A stretch of DNA of 39,068 bases, taken from NCBI GenBank assembly GCA_015655585.1, contig JAATEV010000074.1, forward strand, positions 1 to 39,068, written 5' to 3'. The position numbers were made by a program, and so were the translations under genes. The notes beneath the pieces are model-generated. The model saw only the letters and a program-made list of their open reading frames with translations, was not told the origin of the DNA and searched no databases. The DNA comes from Terriglobales bacterium. GTDB lineage: Bacteria; Acidobacteriota; Terriglobia; Terriglobales; Acidobacteriaceae. Positions 30,529 to 39,068 of this stretch are shown here, one piece after another (within the stretch, counting starts at the first letter, position 1; the number at the start of each line of letters is the position of its first letter).

Positions 30529-33500
30529 ATGCGATGGATGGCGACAAGCCTGATGATGTGTGCGTGTGTGCAGGCGGCGGCGGGACAGACTCAACCTGCG
30601 ACTCAACAGCAGCCTGTGACGGCCCCAGCCGCGACGGCGGCCTCTGCCGGAACGGTCAAGGGAACCATTAAGGGAACGGTGAAGGCTGGCGGGATTCCTT
30701 TGCCGGGCGTTGGCGTGACGGCGACCAATACGCAGACAGGGAAGAAATACGCCACGACGACCGATATTAATGGCGCATTCACGATGGCGATTCCGCAGGA
30801 CGGCCACTACACCGTGACGGCGGAGCTGGCGGCCTTTGCGACAGAGACAAAAGAGATTGAGATAGGCGGCGGCGCAACCGGCACGGAGCAGGTGGCGGAG
30901 TTTGGGCTGCAACTGGCGTCTCGCGCGCCGCAGCACGCTCCGGCACAGACGGCGGTGGCGCAGAATCACGCTCCGGGACAAGGCGCGGGCGTTCCGGCGC
31001 AGAGGCCGCAGGGGCTCGGCGGGATGGCGGGTCGCGGTGGGACCAGGGCTGGAGCGACGGGACAGGGACGCGGGTTGCAGTCGTTGAACGTGACGGGCGA
31101 TAGCGAAGACCTGACCGACGTGAGCGGCGGCGGGGCGAATCTGGGTGCACAGTTGCCCACCATGGGAGGCCTTGGCGATAGCGATAGCGCCGCGTCGGAC
31201 TCCGTGGCGGTGAGCGGCCAGATAGGCCAGACAAACGGACTGGCCGGATTCAGTGAAGACGAGATCAGGAACCGGATTCAGGATGCGATGATGAACGCGC
31301 AGCGGCAGGGCGTGCCGCCGGGCAGTATGAACACCGCTGTTGCAGGAGCTCTGGGCGGCATGATGGGCGGCGGCGGATTTGGCGGCCCCGGCGGCGGCGG
31401 GCCAGGAGGCGGTGGCTTCGGTGGTGGAGGATTTGGCGGCGGCGGGTTTGGTGGTCCTGGAGGAGGTGGAGGCGGCCGCGGCGGTCGAGGTGGTGGCGGA
31501 GGCCGCGGATACAATCCCGCACAGCCGCATGGAACCTTTGCCTACACGGGATCGAACAACGCGCTGAATGCGAATACCTTCTCGGTGACCGGCATTCCGA
31601 CGCCGAAGCCAGACCTGAGCACTAATACGCTGATCGCCAGCTTCACGGTGTCGCCTTACGTTCCCGGACTCACGAAGCCGAATCCGCGGCAGTTTATGTT
31701 CCTCAGCGTGCAGGAAACGCGGAACACAACCCCTACGCTCTCGCAGGCGCTGGTTCCTACTGAAGCAGAGAAGCTGGGCGATCTGTCTTCGGCCGGAGCA
31801 ACGGTTTATGACCCGAACACGGGCAATCCTTACGGCGCAACGAATTGCAACCCAGCACTGTTACAAATTAATCCCAACCCGACGGCCTGCATTCCCCAGA
31901 ACGAAATATCCGCCGCAGGACAGGCTTTGCTGAACTACTATCCTCTGCCGAACATCACGGCAACGGGAACGCGTTACAACTACCAGACGAACCTGACAGG
32001 TTCATCGCATTCGTCGCAGATCTCGGCGCGGTATAACCGCAGCTTCGGATCGGCTCCGGCACGGGGAGGACGCGGTGGCTTCGGCGGAGGCAACTTCGGC
32101 GGAGGAGGAGCACGCGGAGGACGCACCCAGAACGCTCCGCTGGTGCTACGGCAGAGCATTGCGGAGAACTTCGCTTATTCACACTCGGCGCGCGCTTTTC
32201 CCAGCTTCTCGCCTCTGCTCGCAGGCAAGTCGGAGACCGAGGGATACAGCCTGTCGAGCATGTACACACTCAGCTATGGACGTCTCAACAATTCAGCAAC
32301 GGTGTTATGGAGCCGGTCGCATTCGCTGGGCTCGAACCTCTTCACCAATTCGGCTGCGAATCCGGCCGTTGCGGCGGGAGTCTTTGTTGCAGACCCGACG
32401 GTCTATAACAACCCGTTCTACTATGGCGTGCCGTCAGTTTCAATTACCGGAGGCTATCAGGGGCTGAGTGATCAGACGCCGAGCGACTCGATTCGCCAGA
32501 CGATCTCGTTCTCCGACTCTCTGAGCTACCGGTTCAAGAAACACAATATGCGGTTCGGCGTCGATGTGCGGCGTCTTCATTCCGATTCGATCGGCGGCAA
32601 TGGCGTGCTGGGCTCGTTCCAGTTCTCCGGATTCGCGACAGAGAGCAAGGCGCAACAGGCTTGCGTGCCGAATCAGGACCCGACGAATCCGACCTGCACC
32701 TTTGGGGCGGAGGGCTCTGCCGTTGCCGACCTGCTGCTTGGCCTGCCACAGCAGACGACCGTTACGGCGGGATTGAACAAGACCTATCTGCGCGCCAATG
32801 TGCTGGACTGGTATGTGGACGACGACTTCCGCGTGAAGCCGAACATAACGATCCGGGCTGGGCTGCGGTGGGAGTATTTCTCGCCCTACGTGGAGAAGTA
32901 CAACCGGCTGACCAACCTGGTCGAAAGCAACGACTTTGCGACGGTCACACAGGTATGCGCGACGGCCGCGGCCGGTTGCACGCAGGGCTCGCCGCGGTCG
33001 CTGGTAAACCCGGACCGGACGATGTATGCGCCGCGCTTCGGAATTGCATGGTCCCCGAAGCTCAAGTTCACCAAGCAGATGGTGGTGCGCGCAGGATACG
33101 GCATCAACTACAACACGGGTCAGTATGCCTCGTTCGCCCAATCACTGGCATACCAGCAGCCGTTTTCCATCACGCAGACGAACACGCGCAGCTCCGTAGC
33201 CAGCCCTACGACCTGCACGATGGCGAACATGACATTGGAAAACGGGTTCAACTGCTCGACGCAGACGACGCAGAGCAACTATGCGGTGAATCCGAACTAT
33301 CGCCTAGGCATGGTGCAGGTCTGGAACGTCGATATCCAGAAGCAGTTGCCGATGGGGATCGTATTCAATATCGGGTACAACGGCGCCAAGGGCGGCAACC
33401 TGGACATTGTCCGCGCTCCGAACCGCAATGCACTGGGTATCGTGAACCCCGCGTATGGACAGTTCCAGTATGAGGACTCGCTGGGAGCGCAGCACTCGAA

Positions 33501-34212
33501 CGCACTCGCGATCAACGCGCGCAAGAGGATGCAGAAGGGCATGTCGCTGCAGGCGACGTACACATACTCGCACTCGATTGACAATGCATCGTCTGTGGGC
33601 GGAAGCGCCAGCTCGATTGCGCAGAATGACAAAGATCTGGACGCCGAAAGGAGCAACTCGAGCTTCGACGTACGGCATCTGCTGCTGGGCAACTGGGTCA
33701 CGGAGCTTCCGTTCGGACCGAACCGTGCCTTCTTCAACAAGGGCGGCATATGGTCCAGGATCATGGACGGATACTCGCTCTCCGGAACGTTTCAATTCGC
33801 AAGCGGAACGTTCCAGACTCCGTCTTACAGCGGAACGGCAGCGGAGATTGCGGCAGGGGCAAGCGGTTCGCTGCGGCCTGACCTGGTTCCGGGACAGAAG
33901 ATCAAGGGAGCGGGCACGCTGAAGAACTGGTTCAATACGGCAGCCTTTGTTGCACCGGCGGCAGGCACGTATGGCAACGCTTCGAGGAACTCGATTGAGC
34001 TCCCGGGAACGGTGTCAGTGAATGCATCGCTATCGAGAACAGTGACGCTGGGCGATACGCGCAGCCTGGAGCTGCGAATGACGGCGGCGAATGTATTCAA
34101 CACTGTGCAGTATGCGGGTGTCCAAACACAGATCAACTCGACTACGTTCGGACAGATAACATCGGCAGCAGCAATGCGCAGCTTCCAGTATGTTGCGCGG
34201 TTCCGGTTCTAA
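30529..34212 (+). CDS. Oar-like TonB-dependent outer-membrane protein with Gly-rich insert
   Basis: About 1,227 residues. Signal peptide (ATSLMMCACVQAAAG). A carboxypeptidase-regulatory-like domain follows at about residues 40-120 (GTVKAGGIPLPGVGVTATN). Next is a Pro/Gln/Gly-rich segment, then about 50 residues of almost pure glycine runs (31354-31509). The family-like block YNPAQPHGTFAYTGSNNALNA leads into a long beta-barrel with the final aromatic signature QYVARFRF. This layout is typical of the large Oar-like receptors abundant in Acidobacteria, whose substrates are unknown. The plug domain is hard to recognise and may be replaced by the Gly-rich part. The frame is open to a TTG at 30448, but only ATG 30529 gives a signal peptide at the N terminus. 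It is followed closely by the VWFA gene. Confidence 0.86.
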   Translation: MRWMATSLMMCACVQAAAGQTQPATQQQPVTAPAATAASAGTVKGTIKGTVKAGGIPLPGVGVTATNTQTGKKYATTTDINGAFTMAIPQDGHYTVTAELAAFATETKEIEIGGGATGTEQVAEFGLQLASRAPQHAPAQTAVAQNHAPGQGAGVPAQRPQGLGGMAGRGGTRAGATGQGRGLQSLNVTGDSEDLTDVSGGGANLGAQLPTMGGLGDSDSAASDSVAVSGQIGQTNGLAGFSEDEIRNRIQDAMMNAQRQGVPPGSMNTAVAGALGGMMGGGGFGGPGGGGPGGGGFGGGGFGGGGFGGPGGGGGGRGGRGGGGGRGYNPAQPHGTFAYTGSNNALNANTFSVTGIPTPKPDLSTNTLIASFTVSPYVPGLTKPNPRQFMFLSVQETRNTTPTLSQALVPTEAEKLGDLSSAGATVYDPNTGNPYGATNCNPALLQINPNPTACIPQNEISAAGQALLNYYPLPNITATGTRYNYQTNLTGSSHSSQISARYNRSFGSAPARGGRGGFGGGNFGGGGARGGRTQNAPLVLRQSIAENFAYSHSARAFPSFSPLLAGKSETEGYSLSSMYTLSYGRLNNSATVLWSRSHSLGSNLFTNSAANPAVAAGVFVADPTVYNNPFYYGVPSVSITGGYQGLSDQTPSDSIRQTISFSDSLSYRFKKHNMRFGVDVRRLHSDSIGGNGVLGSFQFSGFATESKAQQACVPNQDPTNPTCTFGAEGSAVADLLLGLPQQTTVTAGLNKTYLRANVLDWYVDDDFRVKPNITIRAGLRWEYFSPYVEKYNRLTNLVESNDFATVTQVCATAAAGCTQGSPRSLVNPDRTMYAPRFGIAWSPKLKFTKQMVVRAGYGINYNTGQYASFAQSLAYQQPFSITQTNTRSSVASPTTCTMANMTLENGFNCSTQTTQSNYAVNPNYRLGMVQVWNVDIQKQLPMGIVFNIGYNGAKGGNLDIVRAPNRNALGIVNPAYGQFQYEDSLGAQHSNALAINARKRMQKGMSLQATYTYSHSIDNASSVGGSASSIAQNDKDLDAERSNSSFDVRHLLLGNWVTELPFGPNRAFFNKGGIWSRIMDGYSLSGTFQFASGTFQTPSYSGTAAEIAAGASGSLRPDLVPGQKIKGAGTLKNWFNTAAFVAPAAGTYGNASRNSIELPGTVSVNASLSRTVTLGDTRSLELRMTAANVFNTVQYAGVQTQINSTTFGQITSAAAMRSFQYVARFRF
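31354..31509 (+). repeat. Glycine-codon microsatellite inside the Oar-like gene
   Basis: A GGC/GGN-rich tract encoding runs of Gly broken by Phe, Pro and Arg (GGGFGGPGGGG-type units). A shorter related RGG/FGGG tract is at 32059-32118. Low-complexity coding DNA of this kind is prone to slippage. No exact repeat unit is conserved. Confidence 0.75.
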
Positions 34213-34247
34213 GAATGATGAGGATGGGATTGACAGGAGTGAATGCG

Positions 34248-36446
34248 ATGACGATGACGAGTGCAGCGATACAGCGAACGGCAAGGCAGGGTCTGGCTGC
34301 GGCTCTGATAGGAATCTTGGCGGGCTCGCCTGCTGCAGGACTGGCGCAGCAGCAGGATGCGGGCGCGGCGGTGACGACCATCAAAGTGCAGACCAACATC
34401 GTTCTGACGAATGTGGTGGTTCGCGATAAGAAGACGGGCGCGGTGGTAAAGGGATTGCAGGCGAGCGACTTCACGATCGAGGAGAATGGAAAGCAGCAGA
34501 AGGTTGCCAGCTTCGACTTCCAGAGCGTCGACGAAGCCGCCGTATTGAATGAAAAGGCAACGGTGACAGGCAAAGCGACCGTCGCGCAGTTGCTGAACCA
34601 GGACAATGTGACCGATCCGAAGGACCTGCGGGACCATCGTCTGATTGTGATGTTCTTCGACCTGAGCAGTATGCAGCCGGAGGACATCGACCGCGCAGTG
34701 GAGTCGGCCAAGGAGTACATCAATAAAAAGATGCAGCCCGCCGATCTGGTGGCCGTGGCCAGCCTGGCGGACGCATTGACGCTGGACCAGGACTTTACAG
34801 CGGACAAGGATGCCCTGGTGAAGGCAGTGGGCCGGTATGACGGGAGCGAGGCTTCGGGTTTTGCCGCTGGTAACGAGGGCGGTACGACGGCCGGCACCGG
34901 CGACGACGCCTCAAGCTTTACGGCGGATGACAGCGAATACAACGCGTTGAATACAGACCGCGAGTTGTATGCGATCCGCAGCATCGCGAAGAGCCTGGAG
35001 CGTGTGGACCAGCGCAAGAGCATGTTGTACTTCAGCGGCGGGCTGACGCGGCAGGGTATTGAAAATCAGGCGAGCATGAGGGCCGCGACCAATGAAGCGG
35101 TGAAGGCGAACATGGCGATCTACGCCGTGGATTCGCGCGGACTGGAGGCGCTGCCGCCGGTAGGCAATGCCTCAACCGGAAGCCTGCGCGGGACGTCGGC
35201 GTATAGCGGCGCGGCAATGCAGGGACAGTTGAACTCGAACTTCAGCTCGCAGGAGACGCTGGGTACACTGGCCTCGGATACGGGCGGCAAGCTGTTTACC
35301 GACTCGAACGACTTTGCCCCGGCGTTCCAGCAGATTCAGCACGATACTGAGGCGTATTACATCGTTGGCTTCCGCTCGACGGATAAACGGCAAGATGGAA
35401 GCTATCGGCACCTGACGGTCAAGGTGAACCGGCCTGATCTGAAGCTGGACTATCGTCCGGGATACTATGCTCCGGCGGACTTCCAGCACCAGAAGACGGA
35501 GGATCGCGAGCAGGTGCTGAACGAGCAGATGCGCAGCGATCTGCCGGCGACCGATGTGACGATCTATCTGCAGGCGCTTTACTTCAGGCTGGCGGATAAC
35601 AAGTTTTTTGTGCCGGTGTCGTTGATTGTGCCGGGCTCGCAGATTCCGTTTATCAAGAACGGCGACCGCGACAAGGCGACGATCGACATCATGGGACAGG
35701 TGAAGGACGCCCAGGGGATCATCGTCGGCAATGTGCGCGATACGGTGAAGCTGGCGCTGGACGCCTCGCAGCAGGTGCAGCGGAAGAATATCCAGTACCC
35801 GACCGGGTTTACGCTTGCTCCGGGAAGGTATCACCTGAAGTTCGTGGTGCGCGAGAACCAGACGGGCGCGATGGGCAGCTTCGAGACGGATTTGCAGGTT
35901 CCGGACATGAAGAAGACTCCGCTGAAGTTGAGCTCGATTGTGCTGGCCAGCCAGAGGATTCCGAATACGAAGAAGTCGGTGAATCCGCTGGTTCGGGACG
36001 GCGTGGAGTGGATTCCGAATGTGCCGCATGTGTTCCGGCAGGACCAGCACCTGTACTTCCTGTACGAGGTCTACGACCCGACGAAGGAAGCAGGCGCAGT
36101 GGAACCGGCAAACTCTCCGGGGCTGACCCGGCGTGAGGGCGGGCCGGTGAAGGTGCTGACCAGTATTCAATTTATGAGCGGTGGAGTGAAGGTGTATGAG
36201 ACGCCGCTGGTTGAGGCGGATGCGATCAATACGCCGGACCGCGGGGCGGTGGCGTTCCAGTTCGATGTGCCGCTTACGCAGTTGAAGCCGGGAACTTATG
36301 TTTGCCAGGTGAACGTGATCGACGATGCGGGTGGAAGCTTCAGCTTCCCGCGTATGGCGATGCGGGTGCAGCCGGGCGCGGCCGTTCCGGCTACTCCTAC
36401 GGCTCCGGCGGCGGGGGCTTCGGGCACAGGAACCTCGATGAAGTAA
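34248..36446 (+). CDS. Acidobacterial VWFA-related domain protein, exported
   Basis: About 732 residues. The start is set at ATG 34248, which has GGAG (34236-34239) eight bases upstream; Met codons from 34215 are also in frame. Signal peptide LAAALIGILAGSPAAGLAQ. A short beta domain (TNIVLTNVVVRDKKTGAVVKGLQASDFTIEENGK) precedes a von Willebrand A-type domain (about 115-345). Its metal-site motif is degenerate, DLSSM instead of D-x-S-x-S. The segment TGGKLFTDSNDF...YYIVGFRS is the hallmark of the VWFA-related family expanded in Acidobacteria. The C-terminal half is beta-rich and ends in a Pro/Ala tail. It lies 35 bases after the Oar-like gene and is probably a functional partner at the envelope (inference). 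Confidence 0.88.
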   Translation: MTMTSAAIQRTARQGLAAALIGILAGSPAAGLAQQQDAGAAVTTIKVQTNIVLTNVVVRDKKTGAVVKGLQASDFTIEENGKQQKVASFDFQSVDEAAVLNEKATVTGKATVAQLLNQDNVTDPKDLRDHRLIVMFFDLSSMQPEDIDRAVESAKEYINKKMQPADLVAVASLADALTLDQDFTADKDALVKAVGRYDGSEASGFAAGNEGGTTAGTGDDASSFTADDSEYNALNTDRELYAIRSIAKSLERVDQRKSMLYFSGGLTRQGIENQASMRAATNEAVKANMAIYAVDSRGLEALPPVGNASTGSLRGTSAYSGAAMQGQLNSNFSSQETLGTLASDTGGKLFTDSNDFAPAFQQIQHDTEAYYIVGFRSTDKRQDGSYRHLTVKVNRPDLKLDYRPGYYAPADFQHQKTEDREQVLNEQMRSDLPATDVTIYLQALYFRLADNKFFVPVSLIVPGSQIPFIKNGDRDKATIDIMGQVKDAQGIIVGNVRDTVKLALDASQQVQRKNIQYPTGFTLAPGRYHLKFVVRENQTGAMGSFETDLQVPDMKKTPLKLSSIVLASQRIPNTKKSVNPLVRDGVEWIPNVPHVFRQDQHLYFLYEVYDPTKEAGAVEPANSPGLTRREGGPVKVLTSIQFMSGGVKVYETPLVEADAINTPDRGAVAFQFDVPLTQLKPGTYVCQVNVIDDAGGSFSFPRMAMRVQPGAAVPATPTAPAAGASGTGTSMK

Positions 36447-36467
36447 GTGGTTGTTTATGTTGATGTT

Positions 36468-36501
36468 ACGTGGCGTGTACCTGCCTGGGTGCACGCCACG
36501 T
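36468..36501 (+). terminator. Hairpin terminator after the VWFA gene
   Basis: A 14-bp stem (36468-36481 with 36488-36501, one G-T pair) with a 6-nt loop, followed by TTATTTG. It abuts the stop codon of the convergent DUF5522 gene, so it may serve both directions, mainly the plus strand. Confidence 0.75.
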
Positions 36502-36684
36502 TTATTTGTAGGGGCAGTGGCGGCAGCCGGAGTTACAGCAGTAGCCTCGCTTCAGGTGGTAGGTTGCGGTGAAGACTAAATATGGGCCTTCGTAATAAAA
36601 ATCTTCGGGGGTCAGCTCGGGCTCTAATTCGTTGGAAGCCTCATTTTGGGCTGTTTTTTGCTGGTTGGGTGGCTGGTCGGACAT
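36502..36684 (-). CDS. DUF5522 small cysteine-rich protein
   Basis: A 60-residue protein. The N-terminal half is polar and disordered (Gln/Glu/Asn-rich). The second half is the DUF5522 pattern: LTPEDFYYEGPYLVFTATYH, then LKRGYCCNSGCRHCPYK at the C terminus. The cysteine cluster (CC-x3-C-x2-C) suggests zinc or iron-sulphur binding. Function is not known to me. Its start is two bases from the stop of the upstream helicase gene on the same strand, so the two are co-transcribed. Confidence 0.85.
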   Translation of the reverse strand: MSDQPPNQQKTAQNEASNELEPELTPEDFYYEGPYLVFTATYHLKRGYCCNSGCRHCPYK

Positions 36685-36686
36685 GG

Positions 36687-39068
36687 TCAGAACAAGGGTA
36701 AATGTGTGGTGGCTGGCTGAGTGATGTGCATGGATGGAAGGACGGTAGCGGGGAGGGTCTCGGATTCGGAGGCGTCGACGTGCAGGATGCCGTTGCGATA
36801 GAGGACCTGTTTGCCGGGGACGGAGGGAATGCGCTCTCCGGGGATGATGACTCCAACGAGATTTGCGGGGTCAGCGGCGGAGACCGGAATGATGGCGGAG
36901 CAATCGCGGCTGCGCGAGGCGCGGAGGGACTCGGCGGCTTCGGGAAGGGCGTACTGCTCGCCGCTGAAGCCGGAGACAAAGCGGCCGCCGCGGAGCTCGC
37001 CACGGGCTTCGAGACGGCGAAGGATGCCGAGGAGGTCGCGCCATTTGGGGGCGTTGGACTCGCGGGTGAGGAGGTCGCGAAAGAGGACACCGTAGCGGGC
37101 GAGGAGCTGGCGGGCGCAGGATTCTAACGCGGCGTCAGTGCGGCGGGCCTGCTCGATGGCGGCCTGACAGAGCTGGGATTCGTGCTCTTTTGCCGTTGCC
37201 GGTAGATCGGGCGCCAGGAGCGGATCTTCCGTGAGGAGCGACCAGCGGCCGGAGTTGCTGCGGAGGGGGCGGCGCGGCTCAGATGCGGGTTTGCGGCGCG
37301 GGTCCATGCAGGCGCGGAGCTGGTCGAAGCCGTCGGCAGAGGCGAGGCCAGCGGTGGCCAACTCCCAGAGGGCTTGCTGGGTCTGCTGGCGGGTGAGACC
37401 GGCGATGCGCTGAATGTCGTTGGCGAAGCAGGCTCCTCGCTGCTGGAGGAGGGTTCGGAGCTGGAGGGCCTGGGAGCTTAGGGCGATGCTTAGTTTCTCT
37501 TCTTCTACGGAGTGCTGGGCGAGGGCGTGGGGGAGCCAGTCGGCGGTGTCGCGGATGTAGAAGGTGATGGGGGCGGCGCTGGTGGGGATGACGCGGCGGG
37601 GGGCGGAGCCGTCGCCCGCAGCCCATGCCGGGTGGGGCGAGATGCGGCCCCAGCCTACGGCTCCGGAAAGGCAGAGGGCATCTAGCCAGCGGGGGGCGTA
37701 GTTGGCGAGGCGGGCGGGAAGGAGGGTGCGCTCCCACTCAACGGCGGGAGCTTCGAAGCCTTCGAGCTGACGGAGGGCTTGAAAGAGACCTTCTTCGCCG
37801 GTGAGCTGGGTCTGCGGGGCGAGGTGCTGCCATTGCAGGAGCCAGCGCATGTAGACGGCTGGCGGCACGGCCTCGATCTGTTTGCGGAGCACGGCCATGG
37901 TGCGGCGGTGGATGCGCTGGAGGATGCGACGCTCGCACCACTCGATCTCGTGGTCTTCTGTTGTGGCGGGGTATTCGAAGGCTCCGCGCATGAGGATGCC
38001 TTGCATCTCCATAGCTAGAAAAGCCTGAAAGATAGAGGTTGTATCGAGGTTCAGGGTTTGGGCCAGCGCGTTGGTGGTGGTGGGGCCGGATATTTGTAAC
38101 CATCCCTGCACTATTTTTCGGACGGCTTCTTCTTTTGTAACCTCTGTGGTTCCTTGATTGAGAGAGAGGAGGGACGTTTCGGACGAAATACGGGGGTCTC
38201 TCCGCTCCGGCTGCGGCTCCGGTCGAGATGACGTGTTTATCGGGGCGAACGAAGAGCAGAGAGAGGTAATGTATGGAAGGCGCTCGGTGGATACCCAGTA
38301 TTCTGCGCCGTTGAAGAGGATGGTTTGGGCCCTGTTTTTCAGGGCGAGGCGATCGTAGAAAGTCCGCCAATGGCGCGCCTCTTCCCTTTCGAGAAAGCTC
38401 AGGGGCAGCAGGATGAGGGATTTCAGCAGGTCGTCGAGCTCGTGCTCGTCGCGGAGGTCGGGCTGGATTTCTTTGCGGATGGCTTGAATGGCTGCTGGGT
38501 CTAGCTTGCCGGGTTCTTCGGGGAGGTTGCGGCCCAGTGTGGTGGCTCGGGCGCGGCGCTCTTCCAGTCCGGCCTCATCGAGGAAGGCGTAGGGGTTGGC
38601 GTTGAGGAGCTCGTGGGCGAAGACGGAGGGTGTGGGAGTGTCTACGGCGAGGCAGCGGATGGAGCCGATGTGGATGCCGCGGAGAAGCTCGATGAGACCT
38701 TCGAGGTCCATAGCTTCGTGGAGGGTGTCCTGCATGACCTCGTTGACGAGGGGGTGGTCGGGGATCTGGATGTCGCCTTCGATATTTTCGAAGCAGGCTG
38801 CGGCCTGGGGAAATACGGAGGCCATGAGGTCTTCGGAGCGGGTGCGCTGAATCTGCGGGGCGACTCGCTTGCCCATGGAGAAGCGAAGAAGCTGGAGGCT
38901 GCGCGAGGCGGCCCAGCGCCAGCGGTTCTTGAAGATGGGCGAGGCGATGGAGGCTTGTTCGAGGAGGTCTTTGGCGGTGTGTTCGGTGAGGAAGTGAAAG
39001 ACATCGTGGAGCGGGAAGCTGTGCTGCTCGGCGAGGGAGATGTTGATGCCGTTGTCGGTGGCGGCGGC
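36687..39068 (-). CDS. Lhr-type ATP-dependent helicase, C-terminal part (5' end outside window)
   Basis: The minus-strand frame is open from the last base of the window, so about 793 C-terminal residues are visible and the helicase motor domains lie outside. The first residues (FKNRWRWAASRSLQLLRF, then GKRVAPQIQRTRSEDLMASVFP) are the diagnostic block after the motor domains in Lhr, a DNA repair helicase. The remaining part has the winged-helix and Lhr C-terminal regions (QGWLQISGPTTTNALAQTL; RYGVLFRDLLTRE; GRFVSGFSGEQYALPEA). A stretch of about 25 residues near 38155-38231 looks like an inserted repeat. The stop is two bases before the DUF5522 start. Residue lengths fit a protein of about 1,500 residues in total. 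Confidence 0.9.
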   Translation of the reverse strand, partial: AAATDNGINISLAEQHSFPLHDVFHFLTEHTAKDLLEQASIASPIFKNRWRWAASRSLQLLRFSMGKRVAPQIQRTRSEDLMASVFPQAAACFENIEGDIQIPDHPLVNEVMQDTLHEAMDLEGLIELLRGIHIGSIRCLAVDTPTPSVFAHELLNANPYAFLDEAGLEERRARATTLGRNLPEEPGKLDPAAIQAIRKEIQPDLRDEHELDDLLKSLILLPLSFLEREEARHWRTFYDRLALKNRAQTILFNGAEYWVSTERLPYITSLCSSFAPINTSSRPEPQPERRDPRISSETSLLSLNQGTTEVTKEEAVRKIVQGWLQISGPTTTNALAQTLNLDTTSIFQAFLAMEMQGILMRGAFEYPATTEDHEIEWCERRILQRIHRRTMAVLRKQIEAVPPAVYMRWLLQWQHLAPQTQLTGEEGLFQALRQLEGFEAPAVEWERTLLPARLANYAPRWLDALCLSGAVGWGRISPHPAWAAGDGSAPRRVIPTSAAPITFYIRDTADWLPHALAQHSVEEEKLSIALSSQALQLRTLLQQRGACFANDIQRIAGLTRQQTQQALWELATAGLASADGFDQLRACMDPRRKPASEPRRPLRSNSGRWSLLTEDPLLAPDLPATAKEHESQLCQAAIEQARRTDAALESCARQLLARYGVLFRDLLTRESNAPKWRDLLGILRRLEARGELRGGRFVSGFSGEQYALPEAAESLRASRSRDCSAIIPVSAADPANLVGVIIPGERIPSVPGKQVLYRNGILHVDASESETLPATVLPSMHITQPATTHLPLF
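38155..38237. repeat. Putative repeat element inserted in frame in lhr
   Basis: Within the lhr frame the DNA encodes SSRPEPQPERRDPRISSETSL, an Arg/Pro/Ser-rich run unlike the flanking helicase sequence. Read in a neighbouring frame the same DNA gives HVISTGAAAGAERPPYFVRN, a string I recall from dispersed repeats in acidobacterial genomes (memory, not searched). The reading frame remains open through it. Boundaries are approximate. Confidence 0.5.

Noticed and set aside
31354..31509. Possible CRISPR-like or tandem array
   Set aside because: Glycine codon runs in frame with the receptor; no constant repeat/spacer pattern.
35172..36494. 440-codon minus-strand frame opposite the VWFA gene
   Set aside because: Arg/His/Leu-rich shadow; the sense gene has a signal peptide and family motifs.

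Overview
The window is a high-GC stretch of Gram-negative chromosome, most likely from an acidobacterium of the Terriglobia type (Terriglobus/Granulicella/Edaphobacter-like). The placement rests on gene content: an Oar-like TonB-dependent receptor with an N-terminal carboxypeptidase-regulatory domain sits directly before a protein with the VWFA-related domain typical of Acidobacteria. LPS genes (waaA, lpxK, a family 9 glycosyltransferase), a PEP-CTERM protein and TrmFO fit the same group. No rRNA, tRNA, CRISPR array or transposase was recognised.

Layout. 1-636: 3' end of glmS. 637-2213: a lower-GC islet with an orphan dndB. Its promoter lies in an array of AGCTC motifs spaced exactly 22 bp apart, and the gene is followed by three consecutive 12-bp-stem hairpins. 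2214-5303: a lipoprotein, a probable secreted proteasome-fold Ntn hydrolase (minus strand), a DUF1440 membrane protein and an unrecognised exported protein. 5308-8036 (minus): MFS transporter, small membrane protein, queD and queE. 8115-12163: divergent dinG-type helicase and der. 12247-14135: exported cupin and convergent trmFO. 14508-19038: siderophore-type TonB receptor, PEP-CTERM protein, GNAT acetyltransferase and an exported protein. 19113-25013: a long co-directional run of waaA, lpxK, a glycosyltransferase, a membrane methyltransferase, a DUF3108 protein, a DUF2007 protein and queC, with several stop/start overlaps. 25069-26238: exported TPR protein with a strong terminator. 26662-29213 (minus): egtB and egtD for ergothioneine. 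29375-30109 (minus): VIT-family metal transporter. 30529-36446: the Oar-like receptor and VWFA protein. 36502-39068 (minus): DUF5522 protein and an Lhr-type helicase truncated by the window edge.

How the genes work together. QueD and QueE (one operon) and QueC (18 kb away, at the end of the LPS run) supply three steps of 7-deazaguanine (preQ0/queuosine) synthesis. WaaA, LpxK and the family 9 glycosyltransferase build the lipid A/Kdo/inner core. EgtB and EgtD make the central steps of ergothioneine synthesis.

Most worth a second look: (i) the orphan DndB with its 22-bp-phased promoter array; (ii) a secreted protein that keeps the HslV/proteasome Thr1, Asp17 and Lys33 at exactly the same spacing behind a signal peptide; (iii) an apparent mobile-repeat insertion read in frame inside the Lhr helicase.
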